A stretch of 20,607 bases of DNA, from positions 1-20,607 of the forward strand of contig JAAAUF010000756.1 of NCBI GenBank assembly GCA_015499985.1, read 5' to 3'. The position numbers were made by a program, and so were the translations under genes. Positions 1-9,598 of this stretch are shown piece by piece. Position 1 is the first letter of the stretch. The number at the start of each line of letters is the position of its first letter. The notes beneath the pieces were generated by a model. The model ran no database searches. It was given only the letters and a program-made list of their open reading frames with translations, and was not told the DNA's origin. The DNA comes from Haplosporangium gracile (taxonomy: Eukaryota > Mortierellomycota > Mortierellomycetes > Mortierellales > Mortierellaceae).

Positions 1-55
1 GAAGAGCGCTGGGCTCATAACCCAGAGGTCGGTGGATCGAAACCACCCTTTGCTA
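1..55 (+). tRNA. Initiator tRNA-Met (CAU), 5' end cut by window edge
   Basis: Seen: the anticodon stem CTGGG/CCCAG (9-13 with 21-25) encloses the loop CTCATAA with anticodon CAT at 16-18. The T stem GGTGG/CCACC (31-35 with 43-47) encloses the loop ATCGAAA. The 3' acceptor strand CTTTGCT (48-54) is followed by discriminator A at 55. Known: three stacked G:C pairs next to the anticodon loop and an A-starting T loop (AUCG instead of TTCG) are hallmarks of eukaryotic initiator rather than elongator tRNA-Met. Comparison with the usual 72-nt initiator suggests that about 17 nt of the 5' acceptor strand and D arm lie outside the window. No intron is visible in the part present. Confidence 0.93.
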
Positions 56-60
56 CAAAC

Positions 61-64
61 TTTT
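61..64 (+). terminator. RNA polymerase III T-run terminator of the tRNA
   Basis: A TTTT run starts six bases after the tRNA 3' end, where a Pol III gene is expected to terminate. A further T run follows at 67-70. Confidence 0.6.
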
Positions 65-110
65 GCTTTTATGTAGTTTTTTGCTTCTTGATTCAAGGCA
101 TGATCAAGGG

Positions 111-495
111 CCAATTTATTTGACAGCCCCCTCCGTTTTTTGCACTAAGTCCATGTAACTCACCTTTTTTATTTTCAAGACAAAAACGTCTACAGGAGAG
201 GCCATACTCATTGAGACAACTTGCTTTCCTTCGCGCTCCCTCAAAACATCATTTGTGCGCCCTCAGAGGTGATCATTGAAGCGTTTGTGCTGAATTTGTC
301 ACTTTTTAACTACTGACAAGTCCTGGTGATGACGATATGGGACATGAGCTCCATGAATTGAGCCGTAGGAAGATGGGCAACGAAATGGACGCATTGGTAA
401 TGGGTTTGTAACATTGCAAAAAGGCGCTGTAGAGAATAAACAAAAAAAAAAACAAGTGAGTTATATGGACTTAGTACGAGGGTTGCCAAATAATT
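111..495. mobile_element. Candidate decayed MITE / non-autonomous DNA transposon
   Basis: Seen: 144-163 and the reverse complement of 456-475 agree at 19 of 20 bases (core ACTAAGTCCAT, ending TAACTCAC). The match continues outward with gaps: 113-129 resembles the reverse complement of 479-495 (AATT, ATTTG, CA, CCC). Inward, both arms run into T-rich tracts (164-176; reverse complement of 439-455). The spacer between the core repeats is about 290 bp and has no transposase frame. CATGATCAA occurs beyond both arms (99-107 and 529-537), so the true ends may lie further out. Inference: terminal inverted repeats of a small Tc1/mariner- or pogo-like element, with internal loss in the left arm. The exact ends and target-site duplication are not resolved. 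Confidence 0.45.
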
Positions 496-1029
496 CAAGC
501 AGCCTCGGGTTATCAAATAGCTTAATCCCATGATCAAAGTAGGGGTGCCTCGATTGCACCACAAGTTCTTTCGTGTCAACTCTTTCACTCCTCTTCCATC
601 CTCCTTTCTTTGTTTCAGCTTTTATCAATTCTTTGTTCGTTTCTTCTTTTCTTTGTCCACTGTTAATGTTCTTTTGGCGTGTTTGTTCGCGCCTTGTATC
701 TTGCTGTTACCAATGAGGACGTTCTCTCTCTGTCACGTCTATAGTTTCACAGAAGGGGGGAATTCATCTAATCTTTCAAGGTATTCAAAAAGAACCCAAA
801 CCGCAAGCACCTTTACGTTTTTGTAAGTAAGGGAGAGAGAGAGAGAAAGACGACGTAAAGGGGGTTTTATTCGAGTACAATTGAGAAGAAGGATGAGAGA
901 TAAATACAAAAGAAGGAGGACGCGTAACGGGAACAAGGAGTAAGAAAAGAAAGAACCAGAGGGAAAAAAAAGCGTAAAGAAATAAACACAGAAAGAAAGA
1001 AGAACTAGAGAAGCAAATGCGACGAGGAG
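496..1029. other. Intergenic region 3' of the kinase gene
   Basis: No gene recognised. Open frames here are pyrimidine-rich low-complexity translations without family resemblance. From about 830 to 1015 the plus strand is purine-rich; this is where the 3' untranslated region of the minus-strand kinase gene should lie. Confidence 0.5.
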
Positions 1030-3159
1030 TTAAAAGCCAGGGAAGTACGAGCCAAGGTCATCAACCTCGTCCGGAGGATAAACACCATACTGCTCCGCAT
1101 CCTCAGGATAGTCATCAAAATTACTCGCATCGCCCTCGCCCATAATCGTCGGCCTATAGGGCGCTTCAATCTGTCTCGAGTACACCTGATCCCAGTTAAC
1201 GCCCTCAAACCAGACGTGGTTCTTGATATCCGTGGCGCCACCTCTCAAGTTTCCGTATCGCTTCGTTAAATCCGACGTCAACAACCTCTTCAAGATATCT
1301 TTCAGCGCCGACTGGAAATGTGAAGGGTACCGGACTTTACCCGCCATGATCTTTCCGTACAACTTGATATGGTCCTCGTCAAAGAATGGTGGGAACCCGG
1401 CACACATTTCGAACATCAAGACGCCCATCGACCACCAATCCACTGCCTTTCCGTATCCCTTGGACTGAATAATCTCTGGTGCAAGGTAATCAGGAGTGCC
1501 GCAGAGCGTCCAGGTCATGTTCTGGGGAACGTGCTTGGCGAATCCAAAATCGGTGATCTTGATGTGTCCCATCGAGTCCAGCAACAGGTTCTCAGGCTTG
1601 AGGTCGCGGTAGATGACTGCATGTGAGTGCAGGTATTCCAGTGCGAGAAGAACCTCGCATGTGTAAAACCGCGCTACGTGTTCCGGGAACCGCTGTGTGA
1701 GTGAATTGAGGACGTATAGGAGAAGGGAAGGAAAAGGAGAGGGCAAAGGGGACAGAATAGGAGAACGTTGAAGGTGAGGTTAGTGTATCAGTCAACTACA
1801 CACAATAAAAAAAATAAAAATAACAGAAATACACCCGACGGTTTCTATTCCCTCGGACACACAATCGGCTGTTTGCTTTTCGGGTTAGCCTCTCCTTGGA
1901 CTCTTTCTCCGTCCTTTCCTTTCTTTTCTTGCTCTCCCGCTTTTCTTCCAGTATCTATCTGTTCTTCATCCCCCAACCCCACCAATCCATGCACTCACCT
2001 CCCTCATTTCATCTGTTTTTGCCGCGCCTTTTTGTGTAAGGTGTGAGTTGTGGGGGATGAGGGGATGATGCATCATTCCTTTTTTCTTTTTGTTCCCTTT
2101 TGGAGGCTGCTGGCTGCGTGTGGTACAAACCTTCGTCTGTCTGCTCTTTTGCCGAGACCTTTTCTCTTTCCTTCTGTGAACGAGTTACAAACATCCACAC
2201 ACAAAGATAAAGTATTCATGCAAAAAAATACAAAAAAACCTTGTTGGCTCGATTGTGCAGGGTCACTCTCTCTTTGTCTGCTCTCACCTCCACCTCGCTC
2301 ACACACATGCAGCAGCCCAATCTCCAGAAGCACCAACCCCTTCCTCCGTTCTTCGCTCATTTCTTTGTTTCTCTTTGCTTCTTTTTTGTTCTTCTGCCAC
2401 CCGTTTTCTCACCATTACCCTGTCCAAAATAAACAACGACTCTTTGCTCATTGACGCATCACGCTTCCTTCCCTTCCCCAGGCCAAACACAGACACATAC
2501 GCAGCACACCGCCCGACTCTTATTGTCCTTATCCATAGAACAAAAAAAAAAAACCTGCACGCACACGCCCTATCATGCGCCCTTTCCCATCACACACCTT
2601 TCACACGATAATCGCATCCTCTGCTTGTTTTTTCTTCCTCCTCCTATGCAGAGGCAAAAAAAAACCCCGCCGCATACACAGAAACCTCAACTCAAACACA
2701 TACCTGACTTTTTCGAAGAACAGAGAATAACTCGCCTCCGACGACATAATCCATGACCATGTACAGGTTACGGACATCCTGGAAGGTGCCCCAGAGGTTA
2801 ATCAAAAACGGATGCTCAACCCGCTCGAGAATCATCTTTTCGTTGTTGGTGTGCTCGACCTGTTTCAGGCGGACAACCTCGGTCTTCTTCAGCACCTTCA
2901 TCGCATAGAACCGAGAGTTGAACCGAGACTGGACCAGATGCACTCGACCGAATGAGCCTGTGCCCAGTGTTCGATGAATCCGGAAATCATCCAGGTTAAA
3001 CTTGCGCCGAGTCGCCGCCTGTTGCTGTTGTTGCTGTTGAACTTGTTGTTGTTGTTGTTGTTGCTGTGGTCTTTGTTGCTGTAATGGTACGGATCCTGCT
3101 CCAGCTACTGCCTGCTGTTGCTGGGCCAGTTGTGCGAGTCTCTGTGCCTGTGCCTGTGC

Positions 3160-3197
<38 letters not shown>

Positions 3198-4767
3198 GCT
3201 GCTGTTGTGCCTGCTGATCCTGACCCTGGTACTGTGGTTGTTGCTGTTGCTGTTGCTTTTGATCTATTAGTTGCTGGCGCTGGTCCAGCTGTTGAGGGTC
3301 AGACATTTTGGTATCGGCAGAGACCATTTCGACTGATTGCATACTATCCGTTGACTGTCCTCCTCGTTGCTGCTGCTGCTGCTGCTGCTGCTGTTGTTGA
3401 AACTGATCCTGTTGGAGGTTTGGAGAGGTGGCTGTCTGCTGGTCTGTTATCGAGGGCACAGACAACGGAGCTTGAGCGACGGCAGAGGCAGAGGTAGAGG
3501 ACTTGAGGTTATCGTCGTGACTGTAACCGTGGCCGTTGAAGTAGGCGTTGTAGTCGATCAATTGGGCTTGTGCAGGTTGGACTATATTTTCAGTTAGGCG
3601 GGAAGCAGAGGACACGCAGCAGAGTGTTAGATCCGAGAAGGAGGGAGAGTGAGAGACAGAGAGAGAGAGGAAGGGGCGGGGTATAAACGTGAACGTATGT
3701 AGGAGGGAGATGTGAAGCAGGGCGGAAAGAGAGAAAAGTGAGAGAAGAAAAAAGAAGGGAAAAAAGAAGGGAGATAAGAAGAGGAAGGGAGAAAAAAAGG
3801 AGGAGTGTCAGTGTAAAAGAGAGAGGAGGAAGAGGGGTATGTGTGTGTGTGTGTGTGTAAAGAAGTGTGTCTGTGCCGCCTTTGTGTCTCTCCCTCTAGT
3901 CAACAAGCCGCCCTCACTCATTCTGCCCCAATGATTCATTTCCATGGGTGTCCCTTCCCCCTTTTGACGCTCAGCTGTGGAACCATCGCGGCGGATGGAC
4001 ACTATCAACATGACCCATTGGACAGATGGCCGATGGCCGAGGGAGGGGAGGAAGGGGGAAGAGAGAATAGCGAAAGAGAATAAAATCCCAACCAATGCCG
4101 CTCTCTCTTCTTCCTCCTTCTCTCTCACATCACTCCTTCCTTTTTCTCTTACACTCTTTGCCGTGTATCTTACTCTTTCTCTCTCTCTTCTTCCCTCCTT
4201 CCCTCCTTAGAAACACACACCCTTCCCTCCTTCCTTCCTTCCTCCCTCTTCTTTTCTCTACCTTCTCTTCTTCGCTCCCTTCGTCTTCGCTCAACACTAA
4301 ATCGACTACAATGACCCGACATCAAAAAAGCAAAAAAAAAGTTCCATTAATTCTTTTTTTTTTTTAAAAAAAAAAAAGAGAAAAGGAAGAGAACAGCCAA
4401 TACGATCGCAGCCGCCTGGTTATTATCCTCGGTGGGGCACTGCACGACCCACAGCCAGTGAACAATGTGACCAAGTTGAGGACTGTGGAACGAACACACC
4501 CCTTTGATCCACAGACAAAATTGCTAACACAATATCCCTCCCTATCGTATGCCCCCAACACTCTTTCGCTCAATTGATACATTCGGTTAGACAAACAGCG
4601 AAAGTTGTTGACGTGTTCATCTAAGTAAAGAAAAGGTATTGATGTTCGAGTGCATCTGACATACCTTGAAATATCAATAAAAGGACACCGAGTAACAGTA
4701 GTAGTACCGATTCAATTCAAATATGAAACGAAGGGGAAAAAAAAGAGAAAGAGGGGTGATCTCGAGA

Positions 4768-4800
<33 letters not shown>

Positions 4801-7251
4801 AAGAGAAAGAAAAAAAAACGGGTGAGAAATGAGGACAAAGAGATAGGAAAGAATAAAAAGTGGAGTACCAAAAGAAATGAAAACAGAGGAAGAAACAAAA
4901 ACAATGTGCGATGATGAGGGGAAAAGAGAGTAAAAGGGCAGTAAACAGGAAGGAGGAGAGGAGGAGAAGAGGAGGAGGAAGAGAAGAAAGAGAAGAAAAG
5001 AAAGAAGGAAGGAATCAATTGAGAATTGAGTACCAACCAGAAGGAGGAGAAGGAAGTGGGAGGGGCGAGAAAGGAGGAGAGAAAGGAAAAAGGGAGAGAA
5101 GACAACGGACAGAGCACAACGTGAGTGAGGAAGTGATGACAGCGAAGAGTGAAGTAAGCGAAAAATAATCATAACAATAATAACGCGACAGTATGAATTG
5201 ACTGATGATCATAAGAGAAAATGAGGAAAAAAAAAAAAGTTGTTTCGATCTGACACATCACTACAATCACCCCAGCCAGCCAGTCAGCCAGTGATCAGAA
5301 ATGAATAGAACGACCACTCAACGACAGACAGAAACAGCAACAGAAAAAAAAAAATATGAAAAATATGTTCCACTCTCCTCCTCTTCGTATTTTTTCTTCC
5401 TTTGCTAACTGTAGCCAACTCGTAAAGAACAAAAAGAGGACATACCTTGGCTCTGCTGGCTGGGCTGGGCTGGACTGCCCGCATAGAATCCGCTCGTCTG
5501 GACTACATGGTTGTTGTTGCCCGTCGTGTAGTTCATACCCGCATTCATCGGCGTTGCTGCAGCAGACCCTTGTCCTGCTCCTCCTGTGCTGTTGTTGTTG
5601 GTGCTGCTACCGACATTCGACCGCACCTCGTACTGTGGCTGGTGCTGCTGGTCCATCCCAAAGTCATTGGCATCCACGCTCGCTATTTTTCATAGAGAGA
5701 AGAAAAGAATTCGTTTAATTGAAGAGTGAGTAAATACACTTCATTCCCTTTCCATTCGCTCTGAACAACCCTCCCTTCCTTCCCATTATCAACAAACACC
5801 ACAAAAATTGGCGGGAAAAGAAAAAAACATCATAAAAAACGTTGTTGTGTTGTTTTGTCTGTCTGGTGTTGTCATCGTCCAAACAAACCAAAAATAAAAT
5901 GAGCCATTGGATACCTCCTTTTGCTGTTCTTCCTCCCCAACAATCAAACAAAAACAATTGTAACCGACTGCCTTTCAAAAAACGGCCATTTCCGGTAAAT
6001 AAAAAAGTACCAAAGCGGGTCTAGGCGCCTGTTTGAAGTTCGAGCTACTACCATGACGAGAGTACAGTACAGCCCAATAAATTTCATCATCATCCTCTCC
6101 TTTGACGCGTACTTTCTCCTCATGGAAGGTGTTTTTTGATCATGCATCATAATCGCACATGCTTTCCTTTCACTTTCCTTTCCTATCCCGTCCGTCTATC
6201 AGGTTTAATTAGCCCTCGGCCATTAAAAAGAGAGAAAAGAGAAGAAAAGGAATGATCGTAGCCATGGTTTCTGCAAGGTGGATCCACACGGTCTGATTGG
6301 CTGGTTCCCTCTCTTCCTTACTGCTGTCATTGAAATCACGAGAAAATATCGATGGTACTGAAGAGGGGAAGGAAGTCAAGGGAACATACAATCAAACAGT
6401 AATGACCAACACCAACAGCCAACAGCTGCATATGAGAGAAATACTTTTCTTAGGGAATGGGGAGAGGTTACGAAATAGCTGCAGGGATATGCTCGATCCC
6501 ACCTTGCTCCCGAGATGGACCATGCGTGCGTAGTGCGTGTGTGTCGGGGGAAAGAGGGAGGAGGTGGAGGTTGAGCTTAAGGAGGGAGAGAGAGGAGAGG
6601 GAGAGAAAAGAGAGGAGATGAGATGAAAGGAATCTCTAGGAGACTCTGGGAGAGCATGAAGGGGGTGAACGGAGGGGTGCGTGGGTAATGGGTGCGTAGC
6701 AAGTAGATACAACTGGGGGCATGCATGCATGCTCAAACCATGCCATGCGAGGAGTATCGAGTGTGGTCTCTTTCCTTCTCTCTTTCTCTTACTTCCCCTT
6801 GTTTGTCTCCTCTTTTTTCATCCTTCACCCCTTTCGTCAAGATATCTGTCGTTATTTATGGCTCAAAAGGAAAAAATAGACACGCTTGTCGACCTGCCCA
6901 ATCGAGCGCAGACTCTCCTCTCTTTTCCTCTGTCTCCCGCACCCGTCTTTTTCCCGAGAGATGTCAGTACTACTGCGAGCTTAGGATGAGCAAATCTGAC
7001 TCTCTTTTCAGTCAAACGACCAATGACTAAAATAATGCGTCGATCAAATGCAAACCGGTATCGGTTTCACAACTCCCATATCTCCCTCCCTCTATTTGGT
7101 TGCAAATGAAGGATCCGTCCAGCTCAGTGTACGAATGAAAAGATGAAGAACAAAAATATTTTTTACCTCCAACGTGATCCACGTCCATGCTGTGACCAGA
7201 ACCTGACTTTTTGCGGATAGTCTTGTCGAGGAATTTGTTGAGCAGCGACAT
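1030..7251 (-). CDS. pkaC: cAMP-dependent protein kinase catalytic subunit, long Q-rich N-terminus
   Basis: Serine/threonine kinase that is the catalytic subunit of PKA, released from its regulatory subunit by cAMP. Exons (minus strand): 7251-7167, 5682-5446, 3581-2704, 1692-1030 with stop TAA; phases 1, 1 and 0 join without a break to give 620 aa. Residues 1-305 are low complexity, with glutamine runs near 169-179, 233-248 and 280-295. The AGC kinase domain follows: glycine loop GTGSFG from 314, ATP lysine K336, helix-C glutamate E355, YRDLKPEN with catalytic D430, DFG at 448-450, activation-loop T462 in TWTLCGTP, and a C-terminal FPGF resembling the PKA FxxF hydrophobic motif. The exon 3/4 join LLRKSQ-RFPE matches fungal PKA closely. 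The kinase call is near certain. Exons 1 and 2 rest on phase, splice motifs and position; exon 1 uses a weaker GTAAAA donor. The start at 7251 has an A-rich context. Confidence 0.88.
1693..2703 (-). other. PKA intron 3 (1011 bp)
   Basis: The donor GTATGT begins at 2703 and the acceptor CACAG ends at 1693. A CTAAC branch-like site near 1775 is followed by a pyrimidine-rich stretch. The splice joins SQ to RFPE in phase 0, exactly as in the conserved kinase domain. The intron interior is C/T-rich on the plus strand from about 1900 to 2480 and holds no recognisable gene. Confidence 0.9.
3015..3410 (-). repeat. CAA/CAG codon repeats encoding PKA polyglutamine
   Basis: Several triplet arrays on the coding strand: nearly pure CAA from about 3206 to 3160, CAA/CAG mixtures near 3024-3066 and 3238-3256, and a run dominated by CAG at about 3370-3400. 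All are in frame and specify Q runs of 7 to 16 residues interspersed with A, R, L and P. Confidence 0.9.
3840..3858. repeat. (TG)n microsatellite in PKA intron 2
   Basis: About nine uninterrupted TG units at the edge of a purine-rich block. Confidence 0.9.
4354..4377. repeat. T12A12 perfect palindrome in PKA intron 2
   Basis: Twelve T followed directly by twelve A, a perfect 24-bp inverted repeat. It could extrude as a cruciform or exclude nucleosomes. A shorter version, ten T followed by seven A, lies at 7752-7768 between the MFS and PKA genes. Confidence 0.9.
4764..4818. repeat. (GA)n-rich microsatellite
   Basis: Interrupted GA dinucleotide array at the start of a purine-dominated stretch that continues to about 5160. 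Confidence 0.9.
5683..7166 (-). other. PKA intron 1 (1484 bp)
   Basis: The donor is GTAAAA at 7166 (non-optimal, but the same as in intron 4 of the ketoacyl synthase gene) and the acceptor AAATAG ends at 5683. The split codon G|CG gives Ala in matching phase. No internal gene was recognised. The first coding exon is only 85 bp, so the start codon lies about 3.5 kb upstream of the main coding exon. Confidence 0.65.
6720..6733. repeat. GCATGC tandem palindrome in PKA intron 1
   Basis: GCATGCATGCATGC is its own reverse complement. Its function is unknown; it stands out from the low-complexity surroundings. Confidence 0.7.
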
Positions 7252-7848
7252 CTTTCTTTCTTGCTGCTTCAGTTGAAAGTTGGGTTGCTGTTAATTGTTG
7301 GTGTTGGTGTTGGTGTTGGTGTTGCGTCGGTGTTGCGTGTTGGTGTTGCGTGTTATGTTTTAGATCCTTTTACGTCGTTTTATATGTTCGTGGTGGTTGG
7401 GCTAAGAGGAAGTAGCTGGTTGGAAGGTGAAACGAGAAAGAGGGTGAAGCTGAAGGAAAAATGTTTGTTGGAGAAAGAGACAAAAGAGGGCGGCTGAAAG
7501 TCAGATGGAAGAAAGAAGGAAGGAGCTGTCAGTTCAGACAAAGATTGAAAGAGGGGGCGTTTGTGGGGTTTCTGAATGAGAAGTGAAAGGAATGGAGAAA
7601 GAGAAATGAATGAGAGAATGAGAACGACAGACAACCCTTTTCTTTGTGCTCGGCAAATGAAAAACGCCACGCTGACCGCATAGAAAAATGAACAAAGAAA
7701 AAACTTGCGAGACAAGCAGTCACTACAGCGAATTTCATTTGGTGGCGCTTCTTTTTTTTTTAAAAAAAGTCAAAAAGTCATTAGGTATTGTATATGAATA
7801 TGTAAAGAGAAGAGAAAGAAAATAAAGAAAGAGTTAAAAGAGGCCCAT
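7252..7848 (-). promoter_or_regulatory. pkaC: PKA upstream region / MFS 3' flank
   Basis: 597 bp between two minus-strand genes. Next to the PKA start (about 7295-7350) the coding strand carries repeated CAACACC/AACACC units ahead of an A-rich AAGAAAGAAAG start context, so the leader is probably unstructured. About 7430-7630 is purine-rich on the plus strand. The run of ten T and seven A at 7752-7768 lies about 80 bp past the MFS stop. No TATA box was recognised. Confidence 0.45.
7296..7350. repeat. (GGTGTT)n imperfect hexamer repeat in the PKA leader region
   Basis: Four near-perfect GGTGTT units, then diverged units containing GCG, ending about 45 bp upstream of the PKA ATG in the direction of transcription. 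Confidence 0.8.
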
Positions 7849-8685
7849 CTAGGCGGCCATGATGATCTCAGAAGGATCAAGCATACGGAGCTTCCGAATA
7901 AACAGACTCATCAAGAATGCCGAACAAGCAATCGGGGTAATACACTTGAAGATAAACTGGAACGTGTCCACATAAGCCCCAATCACCAACGCCTTGACCG
8001 CTTCCGGCAACAACTGCACAGTCGTGATCTTCTCCTCGATATGAAACTCCCTGATCACATACAACACCTCCATGGGAAGTTTCTCAAACAGCGCCTTGAT
8101 ATGGTTGTTGAAAAGGGCGGTGCACATGGCAATACCAATACCACCTCCGATAGAGTTCATGAACCCACAGAGGGCCGTCACGATCGCCATATCTTCCTTG
8201 TTGACCACCGCCTGGGCAGCCAACATGCACGTCTGCAAGATGAGTCCGATACCCATACCGACAATCAGGAGGTACCCGATCTGAGGGCCCATTCCAGACT
8301 CAGCATCAAAGAGGATGCAGAGACCGCAGCCGACGGACATCAGGACAGTACCCAGCCAGACGAAATAGCGGTAGTCGCCGACTTTGACCATCAAGACGCC
8401 AGAAGCAATCGAGGAGAAGACAAGGCCGAGGACCATGGGCAAGAGATGCAAACCGGACGCCGTAGCGCTGACTCCCTTCACGACCTGGAAGTAGATGGGC
8501 GCGTAAAAGATAACTCCAAGGAAAGACATGCCCGTCAAGAAGTTGACTGCAAAAATGACGGTCACCGTCGCGTTCTTGAAGAGACGAGGTGGGATGATAG
8601 GCTCGAGTGCTTTGTATTCGATCCACATCAGGATGGCAATCAACACAAACGCGACGCAGAATAGGGCGATGACTTGGGCAGAGTC

Positions 8686-8688
8686 CTA
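8686..8688 (-). other. In-frame UAG at codon 292 of the MFS gene
   Basis: Plus strand CTA, coding strand TAG, between TTYA and DSAQVIALF, where relatives carry Trp. It lies in a short CCTA/TAGG inverted repeat. TGG to TAG is one G-to-A change, that is CpA to TpA on the plus strand. Confidence 0.9.
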
Positions 8689-8877
8689 AGCATAGGTAGT
8701 ACCTCCCCAGGTGATGGGCAAAAGCAGACAGATGACGGCAATGATAATGAAAAAGGTTCCTGCATAGTCGATCCGGGCCAACTGTTCCTTAAGCTCGGGT
8801 TTTTCAAACGGCAGACGCAAGAAAACAACCACAGACGCGAGGGTAATCACACCCAGGGGCAGATTGATCAAGAAGCA

Positions 8878-8880
8878 CTA
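8878..8880 (-). other. In-frame UAG at codon 228 of the MFS gene
   Basis: Plus strand CTA, coding strand TAG, in ASWR-stop-CFLINLP. The family motif here is SWRWCFxINLP, so the lost residue is Trp. It is the same CpA-to-TpA change as the second stop, 64 codons upstream of it. Confidence 0.9.
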
Positions 8881-9299
8881 TCTCCAACTGGCGTGCTCGA
8901 CAAAGACTCCTCCAAGCAAAGGGCCGACAACAAATGAGACTCCAAAGACACTCCAGATAACCGATTGGTACTTTGCACGCTCCTCCAAGGCAAAGATGTC
9001 AGAGATGATGATCAGGACGATTGAGAGCAAACCCGAACCGCCAAGACCTTGGATTGCACGGATGACGATGAGCATGGTCATTGTTTTGGCGCCTCCTGCT
9101 CCTGCGGACCCGACCATAAATGTCACACAGGCAAACAGGATCATTGCCTTTCGACCAAAGATATCACTGAACTTGCCTAATTAGAGCCATAAATTGTAAA
9201 ATAAAAGATTGGTTAGGTATTGTACTTTTTCAGACAGAAAATCAATATGCCAGGGACTAAATATAATAGTGTGTGCGTGTATGTATGAGAGATCCGTAC

Positions 9300-9320
9300 C
9301 GTAGAGGGGCTGGAACGCGT
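9300..9320 (-). other. 21-nt microexon of the MFS gene
   Basis: Flanked by an acceptor GAATAG and a donor GTACGG, between introns of 147 bp (9321-9467) and 123 bp (9177-9299). It encodes AFQPLY plus the flanking split codons for N and G, giving LTFNAFQPLYGKFSD. This restores the conserved loop before MFS motif A, so the microexon is required for a family-like protein. Confidence 0.88.
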
Positions 9321-9598
9321 CTATTCGCGATGATTAAATAAATAAAAAAAAGAATTAAAGCATTAGTTTCGCGTTGATCAGTGACGGTGATATAATCAGA
9401 ATTCCACACGACAACGCGACCGTTGAAATGGAAAGGCGTGCAAATCGAGTCGAGGAGGACAACGTACTGAACGTGAGCAAGTAGGCGGTGGCAACCCAAG
9501 ACATCTCCTTGTTGGCACTGAAATCCGAGGCAATTCTGGGCAAAGCAGTCGCAATAATCGTTCCGTCCAAACTAGCCAAGAACGACGCCATCGCCAAT

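Larger units (their letters stand above)
3582..5445 (-). other. PKA intron 2 (1864 bp)
   Basis: The donor GTATGT begins at 5445. At the acceptor, CTAAC lies only a few bases before ATATAG, which ends at 3582. The split codon G|TC gives Val. Long purine-rich plus-strand blocks (about 3600-3840 and 4730-5160) become pyrimidine tracts in the transcript, the first directly before the acceptor; a C/T-rich block lies at about 4100-4290. No gene was recognised inside. Confidence 0.75.

Noticed and set aside
310..588. 92-codon minus-strand open frame
   Set aside because: It is a translation through the right inverted repeat of the putative MITE, with no family resemblance.
3066..3597. Plus-strand valine/leucine-rich open frames opposite PKA exon 3
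   Set aside because: Antisense shadows of the CAA/CAG repeats.
4311..4367. A plus-strand gene start inside PKA intron 2 (C/T-rich leader, CTACAATG)
   Set aside because: It looks like a fungal start context, but the frame ends after 18 codons in the T12A12 block and no following exon resembles a protein.
8872..8886. A tiny intron removing the UAG at codon 228
   Set aside because: Flanking residues on both sides match the conserved motif with exactly one residue replaced, so excision would delete conserved positions.
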